This document shows, one piece after another, positions 25,662-34,067 of a stretch of 64,000 nucleotides of DNA (positions within the stretch are counted from its first letter, which is position 1; each line of letters begins with the position of its first letter). Both the position numbers and the translations under genes were made by a program. The DNA comes from Rhizobiales bacterium CCH3-A5. GTDB lineage: Bacteria > Pseudomonadota > Alphaproteobacteria > Rhizobiales > Beijerinckiaceae. The notes under the pieces were generated by a model. It had not been told where the DNA came from and ran no database searches. It saw only the letters and a program-made list of their open reading frames with translations. The stretch covers positions 42,037 through 106,036 of the forward strand of contig LSIB01000176.1 of the NCBI GenBank assembly GCA_001556025.1. Reading direction: 5' to 3'.

Positions 25662-26693
25662 ATGCGTGTGTTCCAGATCGAAGGCAATTGGGGCCCCGAA
25701 AACCTGCGGCTGTCCGAGCGGCCCGAGCCGATCCCGGGCGAGGATCAGATCCTGATCCGCATGCACGCCGCCTCGCTGAACGCGCGCGACCTGATCGTGC
25801 CGAACCGGGGTTATGGTCGCGCCACCGGGGAGTTGCCGCTGATCCCTGTATCAGACGGCGTCGGCACCGTCGTCGATGTCGGACGTCGCGTCACGCGGAT
25901 GAACCCGGGTGACCGCGTTTGCCCGACCTATTTCCAGAACTGGATTGCAGGCGAACCGACGCCGGAACGCTTCGCCTCCGCTCTGGGCGGCCCGCTCGAC
26001 GGCGTCATGGCGGATCTCGTCTGCCTGTCCGAACAGGGTGCGGTTCGCGTGCCCGACTACCTGACGCATGAGGAGGCCGCCACGCTGCCCTGCGCGGCGC
26101 TGACCGCATGGAGCGCGATCGCGATCCATGCGCGGACAAAACCCGGCGACCGGGTTCTGATCCAGGGCACTGGCGGGGTTGCGCTCTTCGCGCTCGTCTT
26201 CGCAAAGCTCCACGGCGCCCATGTCACCGTGATTTCATCCAGCGACGAAAAGCTGGAGCATGTCCGCGGTCTCGGCGCCGACGAAACGCTCAACTACACG
26301 ACGATGCCCGACTGGTCGCGCGCGGCGCGGGAGATTGCGGCGGATCGAGGCGGCTTCGACACGATCATCGAACTCGGCGGCGAGGCCACGCTCGCGCAGT
26401 CGGTGAAATGCATCAGAGTCGGCGGTACGATCGCCCTGATCGGTGTGCTTTCGGGGCTTGGCCCGACTTTGCCGCTCGGCGCGATCGTGACCCGACAGAT
26501 CAGGCTTCAGGGCGTCACCGTCGGGCATCGCGACGGGTTCGAGGCCATGCTTGCGGCGATGGCCCATCATCGGGTTCGACCGGTCATCGGCAAGAGTTTC
26601 GGCTTCGCCGAGCTGAAGTCGGCACTGGCCGAAATTGGAAAGGCGGACGCCTTGGGCAAGACGGTCATCCGGTTTGACGATCATGTCGCGTGA
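25662..26693 (+). CDS. Zinc-independent medium-chain alcohol dehydrogenase/quinone oxidoreductase-like protein
   Basis: A 343-residue MDR protein. The N-terminal GroES-like domain has SLNARDLIVPNRGYG (about residues 38-52) and lacks the GHE zinc-binding motif; the Rossmann motif is VLIQGTGGVALFAL (about 163-176). NAD(P)H-dependent reduction of an enone, or oxidation of an alcohol, are typical reactions. The gene starts 11 bases after the dehydrogenase stop and overlaps the synthetase start, so it belongs to the same acid-degradation operon. Substrate unknown. Confidence 0.87.
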   Translation: MRVFQIEGNWGPENLRLSERPEPIPGEDQILIRMHAASLNARDLIVPNRGYGRATGELPLIPVSDGVGTVVDVGRRVTRMNPGDRVCPTYFQNWIAGEPTPERFASALGGPLDGVMADLVCLSEQGAVRVPDYLTHEEAATLPCAALTAWSAIAIHARTKPGDRVLIQGTGGVALFALVFAKLHGAHVTVISSSDEKLEHVRGLGADETLNYTTMPDWSRAAREIAADRGGFDTIIELGGEATLAQSVKCIRVGGTIALIGVLSGLGPTLPLGAIVTRQIRLQGVTVGHRDGFEAMLAAMAHHRVRPVIGKSFGFAELKSALAEIGKADALGKTVIRFDDHVA

Positions 26694-28233
26694 TTTGCAG
26701 CCTTTCCATCCACGCCGCCATGCGATCGAGAAGCCGAATGCTGTCGCCTTCCGGATCAGCACGAGCCGCGAAGCCGTAACGTTCGCTGAACTGGAAGCTC
26801 GCGCCAATCAGGCCGCGCACGTCTTCCGCCGCAGAGGGCTGAAGCGCGGCGACCATATCGTGATCCTGATGGAGAACAGGCGCGAGTTTCTGGAGATCTG
26901 CTTCGCAGCCGATCGCAGCGGCCTCTACTACACGACAGCCAGCACCCATCTGACGGACGACGAGATCCAATACATCATTCGCGATTGCGGCGCTTCGCTC
27001 GCGATCATTTCGGACACGATGCTCGACAGGACTGCCGCCTTCGCGACGACCGGGTCGCTCGCATGCCCGATCCTGGTCGTCGGCCGATGCGAAGGAGCCT
27101 TCGAGAGCTTCGGTTCGGAGGCGGCTCTCGCGCCGGGCGATCCCATCGCGGACGAGTCGCAGGGTCTCGACATGCTCTACTCGTCAGGGACGACCGGCCG
27201 GCCGAAGGGCGTGAAATGGACGCTGCCCGACGCTCCGGTCGGCAGCCCATCCATGCTGACCGAACTCCTGACGGGGCTGTTCGGATATGATGGCGAGACA
27301 CGTTATCTCTGTCCGGCGCCGCTTTATCACGCGGCTCCTCTGCGGCACACCATGGTCACGATAAAGGCCGGCGGGACAGCCGTCGTCATGCCGAAATTCG
27401 ACGCCGAGGGCGCGCTCGCCCTGATCGAACGGGAGCGCATCACTCACAGCCAGTGGGTGCCGACGATGTTCGTTCGGCTTTTGAAGCTGCCGGAAGCGAC
27501 CCGCAGCCGCTACGCGATGACGTCGATGAAGATGGCCGTCCATGCGGCCGCTCCCTGTCCGACCGACGTCAAGCACAAGATCATCGACTGGTGGGGGCCG
27601 ATCGTCCACGAGTACTACGCCGGAACCGAGAACAACGGCTTTACCGCCATCGACACCGAGGAATGGCTGCGTCACGTCGGATCGGTGGGGCGGGCCAAAC
27701 TTGGGATCATCCATATCTGCGACGAGGCCGGCGTCGAACTGCCGGTCGGCGCGGAAGGAGAGGTCTTCTTCGAGAACGGACACCAGTTCGCGTATCACAA
27801 CGATCCGGCGAAAACGCTTTCCAGCCGCAATGAAAAGGGGTGGACGTCGCTGGGCGATATCGGGCGCGTCGATGAGGACAGCTATCTCTATCTGACCGAC
27901 AGGAAGTCGTTTGTCATCATATCCGGCGGCGTGAACATCTACCCGCAGGAGGTCGAGCATCTCTTGCTGCAGCATGACGCGGTGCTCGATGCTGCCGTGA
28001 TCGGCATCCCCAACGAAGAGTTCGGCGAGGAGGTCAAGGCCGTGATCCAGCTTGCCGAAGGCATCAAGCCGAGCGAGACCCTGTCGGCCGAATTGATCGC
28101 CTTCTGCCGCGCGCGGCTGTCATCGATCAAATGTCCAAGGACCGTCGAGTTCTGCGTCGAGTTTCCACGCTCGCCCACCGGAAAACTGCTGAAGCGGCGA
28201 ATTCGGGAGCAGTTTCAGTCAAAGGTCCCGTAG
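26683..28233 (+). CDS. Acyl-CoA synthetase (AMP-forming, ANL superfamily)
   Basis: A 516-residue adenylate-forming ligase. The A3 motif LYSSGTTGRPKGVKW is near residues 165-179, the A5 motif EYYAGTENNGFT near 308-319, A7/A8 TSLGDIGRVDEDSYLYLTDRKSF near 386-408, and the catalytic lysine of A10 in SPTGKLLKRRIRE near the end. It activates the imported acid to its CoA thioester using ATP. It is the last gene of the operon; the following 163 bases contain no supported feature and separate it from a convergent gene. Confidence 0.93.
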   Translation: MSRDLQPFHPRRHAIEKPNAVAFRISTSREAVTFAELEARANQAAHVFRRRGLKRGDHIVILMENRREFLEICFAADRSGLYYTTASTHLTDDEIQYIIRDCGASLAIISDTMLDRTAAFATTGSLACPILVVGRCEGAFESFGSEAALAPGDPIADESQGLDMLYSSGTTGRPKGVKWTLPDAPVGSPSMLTELLTGLFGYDGETRYLCPAPLYHAAPLRHTMVTIKAGGTAVVMPKFDAEGALALIERERITHSQWVPTMFVRLLKLPEATRSRYAMTSMKMAVHAAAPCPTDVKHKIIDWWGPIVHEYYAGTENNGFTAIDTEEWLRHVGSVGRAKLGIIHICDEAGVELPVGAEGEVFFENGHQFAYHNDPAKTLSSRNEKGWTSLGDIGRVDEDSYLYLTDRKSFVIISGGVNIYPQEVEHLLLQHDAVLDAAVIGIPNEEFGEEVKAVIQLAEGIKPSETLSAELIAFCRARLSSIKCPRTVEFCVEFPRSPTGKLLKRRIREQFQSKVP

Positions 28234-28396
28234 AGCGCGACGAAGGTGAACGCGCCTCCCTTCGGTGCGCCGGTTAAATCTGGATCTCGTCCGTCGATCC
28301 GCAGGGCCTCGATCGACCCATGGGGGAGCGCTGGCCACGATGGCGCGATCCGTCTCACGAGTGCGAGCGGGGCCAATCCTGATCAGGCGCGCCGCC

Positions 28397-29398
28397 CTAC
28401 GCACCCAGGAACAGGTGCTTGTAGCCGAACAGGGAGGTCGAGCCCCCGGTATGGAGGAAGACGATATCCTCGCTCTCGCGGAACGTGCCCCGACAGATGT
28501 GATCGATCATCCCCGCCATCGCCTTGCCGCTGTACACGGGGTCGAGGAGGATGCCTTCCGTCCGCGCCAGCAGGGTCACCGCATCCACCATGCCGCCGGT
28601 CGGCAGACCATATCCCGGCCCGACATAGCCATCATCTGCGAAAACATGCTCCCGCCTCACCGTCCCCCCATGCCCGAGATGATCGGCCGTGCGGCAGGCG
28701 AGGTCGAACACCATCTCCTCCTGCTTCATGCGCGGGTGCCGGACCGAAATGCCGAAGACCTCGACAGGGCTTCCCAAGGCCGCGAATCCGGCAACGAGCC
28801 CGGCCTGCGTGCCGGAACTCCCGGTGCCGTGGACGAGCCGCGTGATGCCGATCCCAAGCTGGCTCGCCTGGTCCAGCAGTTCGACCGCACAGGCCACATA
28901 GCCGAGCGCGCCGACGGGATTGGAGCCGCCTCCGGAAATGACGTAGGGCTTGGCGCCGCTCGCCCTGAGATCGTCGGCCACGGCAGCGCAGGCGGCCGCG
29001 ACATCGCTGCCTCCGGGCACATAGCTCCGCGTGCAGCCGAACAGCTCGTCCAGCAGGATGTTGCCGTTCTCTTCATAGTCGGCATCGGTATCAGGCACGC
29101 GGCGTTCGAGAACGGCATGCGCCTTGAGACCGAAGCGCGCCGCCGCAGCGGCCGTCATGCGCACATGGTTCGACTGCACGGCGCCGGGCGTGACGAGGGT
29201 GTCGCAACCCTGCGCGAGCGCATCCGCGACCAGGAATTCGAGCTTACGCGCCTTGTTGCCGCCTTGCGCCAGCCCGGTGCAATCGTCGCGCTTGATCCAG
29301 AGGCGCGGTCCGCCGACGACGCTGCGCAGCCGGTCGAGAGGCTCGAGCGGCGTGGGCGCATGCGACAGGCTGACGCGAGGAAAACGGTCGAGGAGCAT
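28397..29398 (-). CDS. PLP-dependent D-cysteine desulfhydrase/ACC deaminase-family enzyme
   Basis: A 333-residue fold-type II PLP enzyme. The PLP lysine is Lys49 in GGNKARKLEF; VQSNHVRMTAA provides the Ser-Asn-His substrate triad of this subfamily; VISGGGSNPVGALGY binds the cofactor phosphate; and the C-terminal LHTGGSTSLFGY is characteristic. Family members release sulfide and pyruvate from D-cysteine, sulfite from cysteate, or open the ACC ring; sequence alone does not decide. The gene lies 80 bases downstream of a LysR gene on the same strand and near a peptide-type importer, which suggests use of a sulfur-containing amino acid or peptide. Confidence 0.85.
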   Translation of the reverse strand: MLLDRFPRVSLSHAPTPLEPLDRLRSVVGGPRLWIKRDDCTGLAQGGNKARKLEFLVADALAQGCDTLVTPGAVQSNHVRMTAAAAARFGLKAHAVLERRVPDTDADYEENGNILLDELFGCTRSYVPGGSDVAAACAAVADDLRASGAKPYVISGGGSNPVGALGYVACAVELLDQASQLGIGITRLVHGTGSSGTQAGLVAGFAALGSPVEVFGISVRHPRMKQEEMVFDLACRTADHLGHGGTVRREHVFADDGYVGPGYGLPTGGMVDAVTLLARTEGILLDPVYSGKAMAGMIDHICRGTFRESEDIVFLHTGGSTSLFGYKHLFLGA

Positions 29399-29478
29399 GT
29401 GGAGAAGCCTTTATTGGGATCATCGCGAGCAAGGCTATGCCCCTCATCCGCCGCTTAGAAATTCGAATTGCACAATGG

Positions 29479-30411
29479 TTATGCGGAAATTGCATGATCT
29501 TTGGGCAGCTCCAGCAAGGCGCGCCAGACATGTTCGACGATCGAGCGCTCACGCTCGGCGCGGCGATAGGCCCGGATTTCGACGTGCAGATCATAGTCGG
29601 ACTTCAGGCCGCAGGAGACCAGCCGGCCGGCCTTGAGCTCGGTCTGGATCGCCGAGCGCGGCAGCCAGGCGATCCCGTCTCCGGCCAGCGCCATTCCCTT
29701 CAAAGCCTCGACCAGTGAACTCTCATAGGAGGGACGGGCCCTGCGGGTCAGGTCCCAGGCATCCAGACCCGAGCCGACGAGATGGCCGAGATAGGAGTTG
29801 GCGGCATAGGCGAGCAGAGGAAAGGCATCGTCCGACGCGGCCGTGATCGTATGGCGCGCAGACCCATCGTCGCCCGGCGCGGATACCGGAGCGACGACAT
29901 CCGCCCCGATCACCGCGACCTCGAAGCGGGACATGCCGAACATCGATGGGATTGCGTTCGTATTATAGGCCAGAACGAGATCGCAGGCGCCTTCCATCAA
30001 GGCTTGCCCGCAATCATGCAGGTCCGCGGCGATCATCTTCACGTTGAGCTCGCCGGTTCTGTCGGCCTGCCTCAGCGCTGCTATCCAGCCCGGCGCGAAG
30101 TGGATGGCGAGGGTATGTGTGGCGCAGATCCGGATGGTGCGCGCATCGCGTTTGACGAGACCGCGGAATTCCGCCCGCTCGCGTTGCAGGACACGAACCA
30201 CGTCCAGCGCGGTCTGATAGAAGGCGTGGCCTGCCGGGGTCAGTGTCGTCGGGAAGCGCGATCGATCGATCAGATCCGCACCCAGCCAGTGTTCGAGTGC
30301 ACGGATGCGGCGGCTGAAGGCCGACTGGCTGATGTTGCGTTCATCCGCCGAGCGCGAAAAATTGCCGGTCGAGGCGAGACTGATGAAATCTTCGAGCCAG
30401 CCGATTTCCAT
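29479..30411 (-). CDS. LysR-family transcriptional regulator
   Basis: A 310-residue LysR protein. HTH at about residues 1-60 with NFSRSADERNISQSAFSRRIRALE as the core and LIDRSRFPTTLTPAG after it. The effector domain includes LVLAYNTNAIPSMFG. It is divergent from the importer operon beginning at 30589 and co-directional with the D-cysteine desulfhydrase-like gene, so it likely controls both. This arrangement links the importer and the PLP enzyme. Confidence 0.9.
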   Translation of the reverse strand: MEIGWLEDFISLASTGNFSRSADERNISQSAFSRRIRALEHWLGADLIDRSRFPTTLTPAGHAFYQTALDVVRVLQRERAEFRGLVKRDARTIRICATHTLAIHFAPGWIAALRQADRTGELNVKMIAADLHDCGQALMEGACDLVLAYNTNAIPSMFGMSRFEVAVIGADVVAPVSAPGDDGSARHTITAASDDAFPLLAYAANSYLGHLVGSGLDAWDLTRRARPSYESSLVEALKGMALAGDGIAWLPRSAIQTELKAGRLVSCGLKSDYDLHVEIRAYRRAERERSIVEHVWRALLELPKDHAISA

Positions 30412-30462
30412 GAAGCCTCGCGATCCAGAGGCCAGGGAAGGCCGACGGACGATGATCGGTCA

Positions 30463-30475
30463 TGCAGAGCATGCA
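30463..30475. promoter_or_regulatory. T-N11-A LysR-type site in the divergent promoter
   Basis: TGCAGAGCATGCA is a symmetric 13-mer of the T-N11-A kind, within an overlapping ATGC-AGA-GCAT palindrome. It lies 52 bases upstream of the LysR start and 114 bases before the importer binding-protein gene. This is the normal place for LysR autoregulation and activation. Function inferred from position and shape. Confidence 0.45.
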
Positions 30476-30588
30476 TAATGTATCGAAAATGAGCAATGGC
30501 AGCGGCCGCACGCAGATCGCTAGTTTTCAGTCTCAGGATATCTGTCCCGTTGTTTGCGCGGGCGTTGGGTTTCACTGGGAGGTTTGCG

Positions 30589-32187
30589 ATGCGCCTAGTC
30601 AGATGTCTCGCTCTCGCGGCTGGTTTGGGATCGGCCGCGGCTGGCCTCGCCACCGGCCCTGCTCTCGCGCAGAAGCGCGGCGGCACGCTCGTTCAGATCA
30701 CCCAGCCGGAGCCCCCCACGCTCGGCTCCTACATCTCGACCGCCAACCCGGTCGGCCAGGTCGCCTCCAAGATCTATGACGGGCTTCTCGAATACGACTT
30801 CGACCTGAAGCCTCTGCCCAGCCTAGCCGAATCCTGGACGATGTCCGATGACGGCAAGACGGTGACCTTCCGGCTCAGGCCAGGCGTCAAATTCCATGAC
30901 GGAAAGCCGTTCAGCAGCGCCGATGTCCAGTTCACCGTCATGGAGGTTTTGAAGAAGGTCCACCCGCGCGGCATCAACACGTTCTCCGAGGTCACGGCGG
31001 TCGAAACGCCCGACGCCCAGACGGCGGTGTTTCGCCTGAGCCGGCCTGCGCCTTACATGATGGCTGCGCTCTCGGGCTACGAGTCGCCGATGCTGCCCAA
31101 GCACGTCTTCGGACAAGGAGACATCCGCAGCCACCAGAATGCCAACACGCCCGTTGGGACCGGCCCCTTCAAGTTCACCGAATGGCGCAGGGGCGAGTTC
31201 GTCCGGCTGGATCGCAACGCAGACTACTGGAAACCGGGCCGGCCTTATCTCGACCGCATCGTCGTGCGGTTCATCGGCGACACCGGCACACGGGCCGCCG
31301 CGCTGGAGAAGGGCGAGGCGCATATCGCGGGCTTCGGCGCGGTGCCCTACAACGACGTCAAGAAGCTGGAGAAGCTTCCCAACATCCAGATCGAGACCAA
31401 GGGCTACGAGATGCTCTCGCCGGTCGTCGAACTGATGTTCAACACCCGGAAGGCGCCGTTCGACAACGCCAAGGTCCGGCAGGCGATCTCCTACGCGATC
31501 GACCGCAAATTCGTGATCGACAACATCTGGTTCGGGTTCGGCAAGCCGACCAACGGCCCGATCAGCTCCAATTTCGCGCCCACCGGGCTCTATAGCGCCG
31601 ATGTGACCAACTACAACGTGCCGGATGGGATCGACCGGGCCAACAGGCTTCTCGATGAGGCTGGCCTCCCGCGCAAGCCGGACGGCGTTCGCTTCGAGGT
31701 CACCCACGACATCACGCCCTATGGCGAGGAATGGCGGCGGTTCGGCGAGTACACGCAGCAGGCGTTGGCCAGGATCGGCATCAAGGCGAACCTGCGCTAC
31801 GAGGATGTCGCGACCTGGCTGAAGCGCATCTACACCGACTATGATTACGACGTTTCGTCCAACCACCTGTTCAATCTGGCCGACCCTGTGCTGGGCGTTC
31901 ACCGGGCCTTCCACTCGCGGTTCATCCGGCCGGGCACCGTCTTCGTCAACGGCGTGCGCTGGAGCGACCCGCGCGCCGACGAGCTGATGGACCGCGCAAC
32001 GATCGAGCCCGATCCCAAAAAGCGGGCGGAGCTTTATGCCGAAGTCCAGAAGATCGTGGTCGCCGCGGCGCCGCTCGCCTGGACCCACGAGATCAGCTTC
32101 GCCACGGTTGTCGACAAGCGCTATCGCGACCTCATCGTCAGCCCGCTCGGCCTTTTCTCTTCATTCGACCGCGCCTGGCGCGAGTGA
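30589..32187 (+). CDS. ABC transporter substrate-binding protein, family 5 (peptide/nickel type)
   Basis: A 532-residue periplasmic protein. ATG 30589 follows GGGAGG at 30578-30583 and begins a signal peptide ending around ALAQKRGG. The family-5 features are LAESWTMSDDGKTVTFRLRPGVKFHDGKPFSSADVQFT (about residues 75-112) and DNAKVRQAISYAIDR. Such proteins carry di- or oligopeptides, nickel, glutathione or other solutes. The permeases and a fused ATPase follow, with a 60-base gap to the first permease. Confidence 0.92.
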   Translation: MRLVRCLALAAGLGSAAAGLATGPALAQKRGGTLVQITQPEPPTLGSYISTANPVGQVASKIYDGLLEYDFDLKPLPSLAESWTMSDDGKTVTFRLRPGVKFHDGKPFSSADVQFTVMEVLKKVHPRGINTFSEVTAVETPDAQTAVFRLSRPAPYMMAALSGYESPMLPKHVFGQGDIRSHQNANTPVGTGPFKFTEWRRGEFVRLDRNADYWKPGRPYLDRIVVRFIGDTGTRAAALEKGEAHIAGFGAVPYNDVKKLEKLPNIQIETKGYEMLSPVVELMFNTRKAPFDNAKVRQAISYAIDRKFVIDNIWFGFGKPTNGPISSNFAPTGLYSADVTNYNVPDGIDRANRLLDEAGLPRKPDGVRFEVTHDITPYGEEWRRFGEYTQQALARIGIKANLRYEDVATWLKRIYTDYDYDVSSNHLFNLADPVLGVHRAFHSRFIRPGTVFVNGVRWSDPRADELMDRATIEPDPKKRAELYAEVQKIVVAAAPLAWTHEISFATVVDKRYRDLIVSPLGLFSSFDRAWRE

Positions 32188-32247
32188 GCGAGGCGGACGT
32201 CGATCGGCGTCCGCCACAGCGCAACCGGCCTGGAGGAGACGCTCGAC

Positions 32248-33240
32248 ATGCGCGGCATGCGACTGGTCCGGTTCATCCTGACGCGGCTGCTTCAGGCCGT
32301 CCCGGTCGTCCTCGGCGTCGTCGTGCTCAACTTCCTGCTGCTGCAACTCGCGCCGGGCGATGCCGCGACGGTTCTGGCGGGCGAAGCCGGCGGCGCCCCG
32401 GCCGAGTACATCGAGCAGCTCCGAGCCCGTTTCGGCCTGGACAAACCGATTCTGGTCCAGCTCGGGCTGTACCTGAAAAACATCCTGTTTCTCGATCTCG
32501 GCTTTTCGTTTCGCAACAACTCGCCCGTGCTGGGGCTAATCCTCGACCGGCTCTGGCCGACCTTGCTCCTGATGGGGGCGACGCTCGTGATCTCCGTCGG
32601 CGGTGGCGTTCTCCTCGGCGTGGTCGCCGCGATCGGAGTTCGCACATGGCGCGATCACCTGATCTCCGTCGCCGCCGTCATCGCCTATGCGACACCGCTC
32701 TTCTGGGTCGGCCTAATGCTCATCCTGGCCTTTTCCATTCGCCTCGACTGGTTTCCGACCTCCGGAATGGAGGATGTCGTCGCCTTCCATGAGGGCTGGG
32801 CGCGTGTCGTCGACATTGCCCACCACCTTGTGCTGCCGACCATCACGCTGTCCCTGTTCTATCTCGCCCTCTACACCCGGCTGATGCGCGCCACCGTGCT
32901 CGAGCAACGGGGCGCCGAATACGCGACCACCGCGCGCGCCAAGGGTCTGACGGAGCGCGCCATCACGATGCGCCACGTCTTGCGCAATGCGCTGCTGCCG
33001 ATCGTGACCATGGCGGGCGTGCAGGTCGGCGCGCTGCTCGGCGGTTCGGTCGTTGTCGAAACCGTCTTCGCTTGGCCGGGGCTCGGCCAACTCGCCTTCC
33101 AGTCGCTGTTCGCGCGCGATTTCAATCTGCTGCTGGGAATCTTCTTTCTCTCCGCATGCCTCGTCGTGATCGTGAACATCGTCGTCGACGTGATCTACGT
33201 CCTTCTCGATCCCCGCATCCGGGTGGGGAGCGGCACATGA
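32248..33240 (+). CDS. Peptide-type ABC transporter permease (DppB/OppB-like)
   Basis: A 330-residue inner-membrane permease; CTGGAGGAG lies just upstream of ATG 32248. The N-terminal FILTRLLQAVPVVLGVVVLNFLL helix and the EAA-type loop AEYATTARAKGLTERAITMRHVLRNALLP near residues 227-255 are diagnostic for the DppB class. About six membrane segments. The stop overlaps the DppC-like gene start by four bases. Confidence 0.93.
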   Translation: MRGMRLVRFILTRLLQAVPVVLGVVVLNFLLLQLAPGDAATVLAGEAGGAPAEYIEQLRARFGLDKPILVQLGLYLKNILFLDLGFSFRNNSPVLGLILDRLWPTLLLMGATLVISVGGGVLLGVVAAIGVRTWRDHLISVAAVIAYATPLFWVGLMLILAFSIRLDWFPTSGMEDVVAFHEGWARVVDIAHHLVLPTITLSLFYLALYTRLMRATVLEQRGAEYATTARAKGLTERAITMRHVLRNALLPIVTMAGVQVGALLGGSVVVETVFAWPGLGQLAFQSLFARDFNLLLGIFFLSACLVVIVNIVVDVIYVLLDPRIRVGSGT

Positions 33241-34067
33241 CAAACCTCTTCTGGGTCCGCTTCATCGGCAATGCGCGCGTGCTGATCGGGTTGATCTGGC
33301 TCGCTCTCGTCGTCGTCGGCGCGATGGCGGCGCCGTGGATCGCCCCGCTCGATCCCTTCGCGATTTCGGGGCAGCCCTTCGTGCGGCCTTTGGACGGGTT
33401 CGCCTTCGGAACGGATTCGCTGGGACGAAGCGTCTGGTCGGGCCTCGTGCATGGCGCCCGCACGACGCTGCTGATCGCAGTCATCGCGACACTGGGCGCG
33501 GTCGCCTTCGGGGGGCTGATCGGCGCAGTGTCCGGGTTCTACGGCGGACGCATCGACAATGTTCTGATGCGCCTGACCGAATTCTTTCAGACCATTCCGT
33601 CCTTCATCTTCGCCATCCTGCTCGTTGCGGTGCTGTCCCCGTCCGCAACCAGCGTGATGGTCGCCATCGCGACCGTAAGCTGGCCGCCGATCGCACGCAT
33701 CGTGCGGGGCGAGGTCATGTCGCTGCGCTCGCGGGAATTCGTCCAGGCCGCGGTTACGCTGGGGGAGGAGGATTTCGTCATCCTGTTTCGCCAGATACTG
33801 CCCAATGCCCTGTCGCCGCTGATCGTGACGGGCTCGCTGCTGGTCGCCACGGCGATCCTGACGGAATCGGCGCTGTCATTTCTCGGCCTCGGCGCACCGA
33901 ACTTCATGAGTTGGGGCTTCATGATCGGTGCAGGCCGCAGCTTCCTGCGCGATGCCTGGTGGCTCGTCGCCACGCCGGGGATCGCGATCCTTCTGACCGT
34001 CCTCAGCATCAACCTCGTCGGGGAAGGGCTGAACGACGCGCTGAACCCCAGGCTGCGCACGCCATGA
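33237..34067 (+). CDS. Peptide-type ABC transporter permease (DppC/OppC-like)
   Basis: A 276-residue permease beginning in an ATGA overlap. It has the DppC hallmark GTDSLGRSVWSGLVHGARTTLLI near residues 59-81 and the loop SREFVQAAVTLGEEDFVILFRQILPNALSPLIV around 165-197. The family start with a cytoplasmic N-terminus and a first helix near 15-35 is kept. It pairs with the preceding permease; its stop overlaps the ATPase start by four bases. Confidence 0.93.
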   Translation: MTNLFWVRFIGNARVLIGLIWLALVVVGAMAAPWIAPLDPFAISGQPFVRPLDGFAFGTDSLGRSVWSGLVHGARTTLLIAVIATLGAVAFGGLIGAVSGFYGGRIDNVLMRLTEFFQTIPSFIFAILLVAVLSPSATSVMVAIATVSWPPIARIVRGEVMSLRSREFVQAAVTLGEEDFVILFRQILPNALSPLIVTGSLLVATAILTESALSFLGLGAPNFMSWGFMIGAGRSFLRDAWWLVATPGIAILLTVLSINLVGEGLNDALNPRLRTP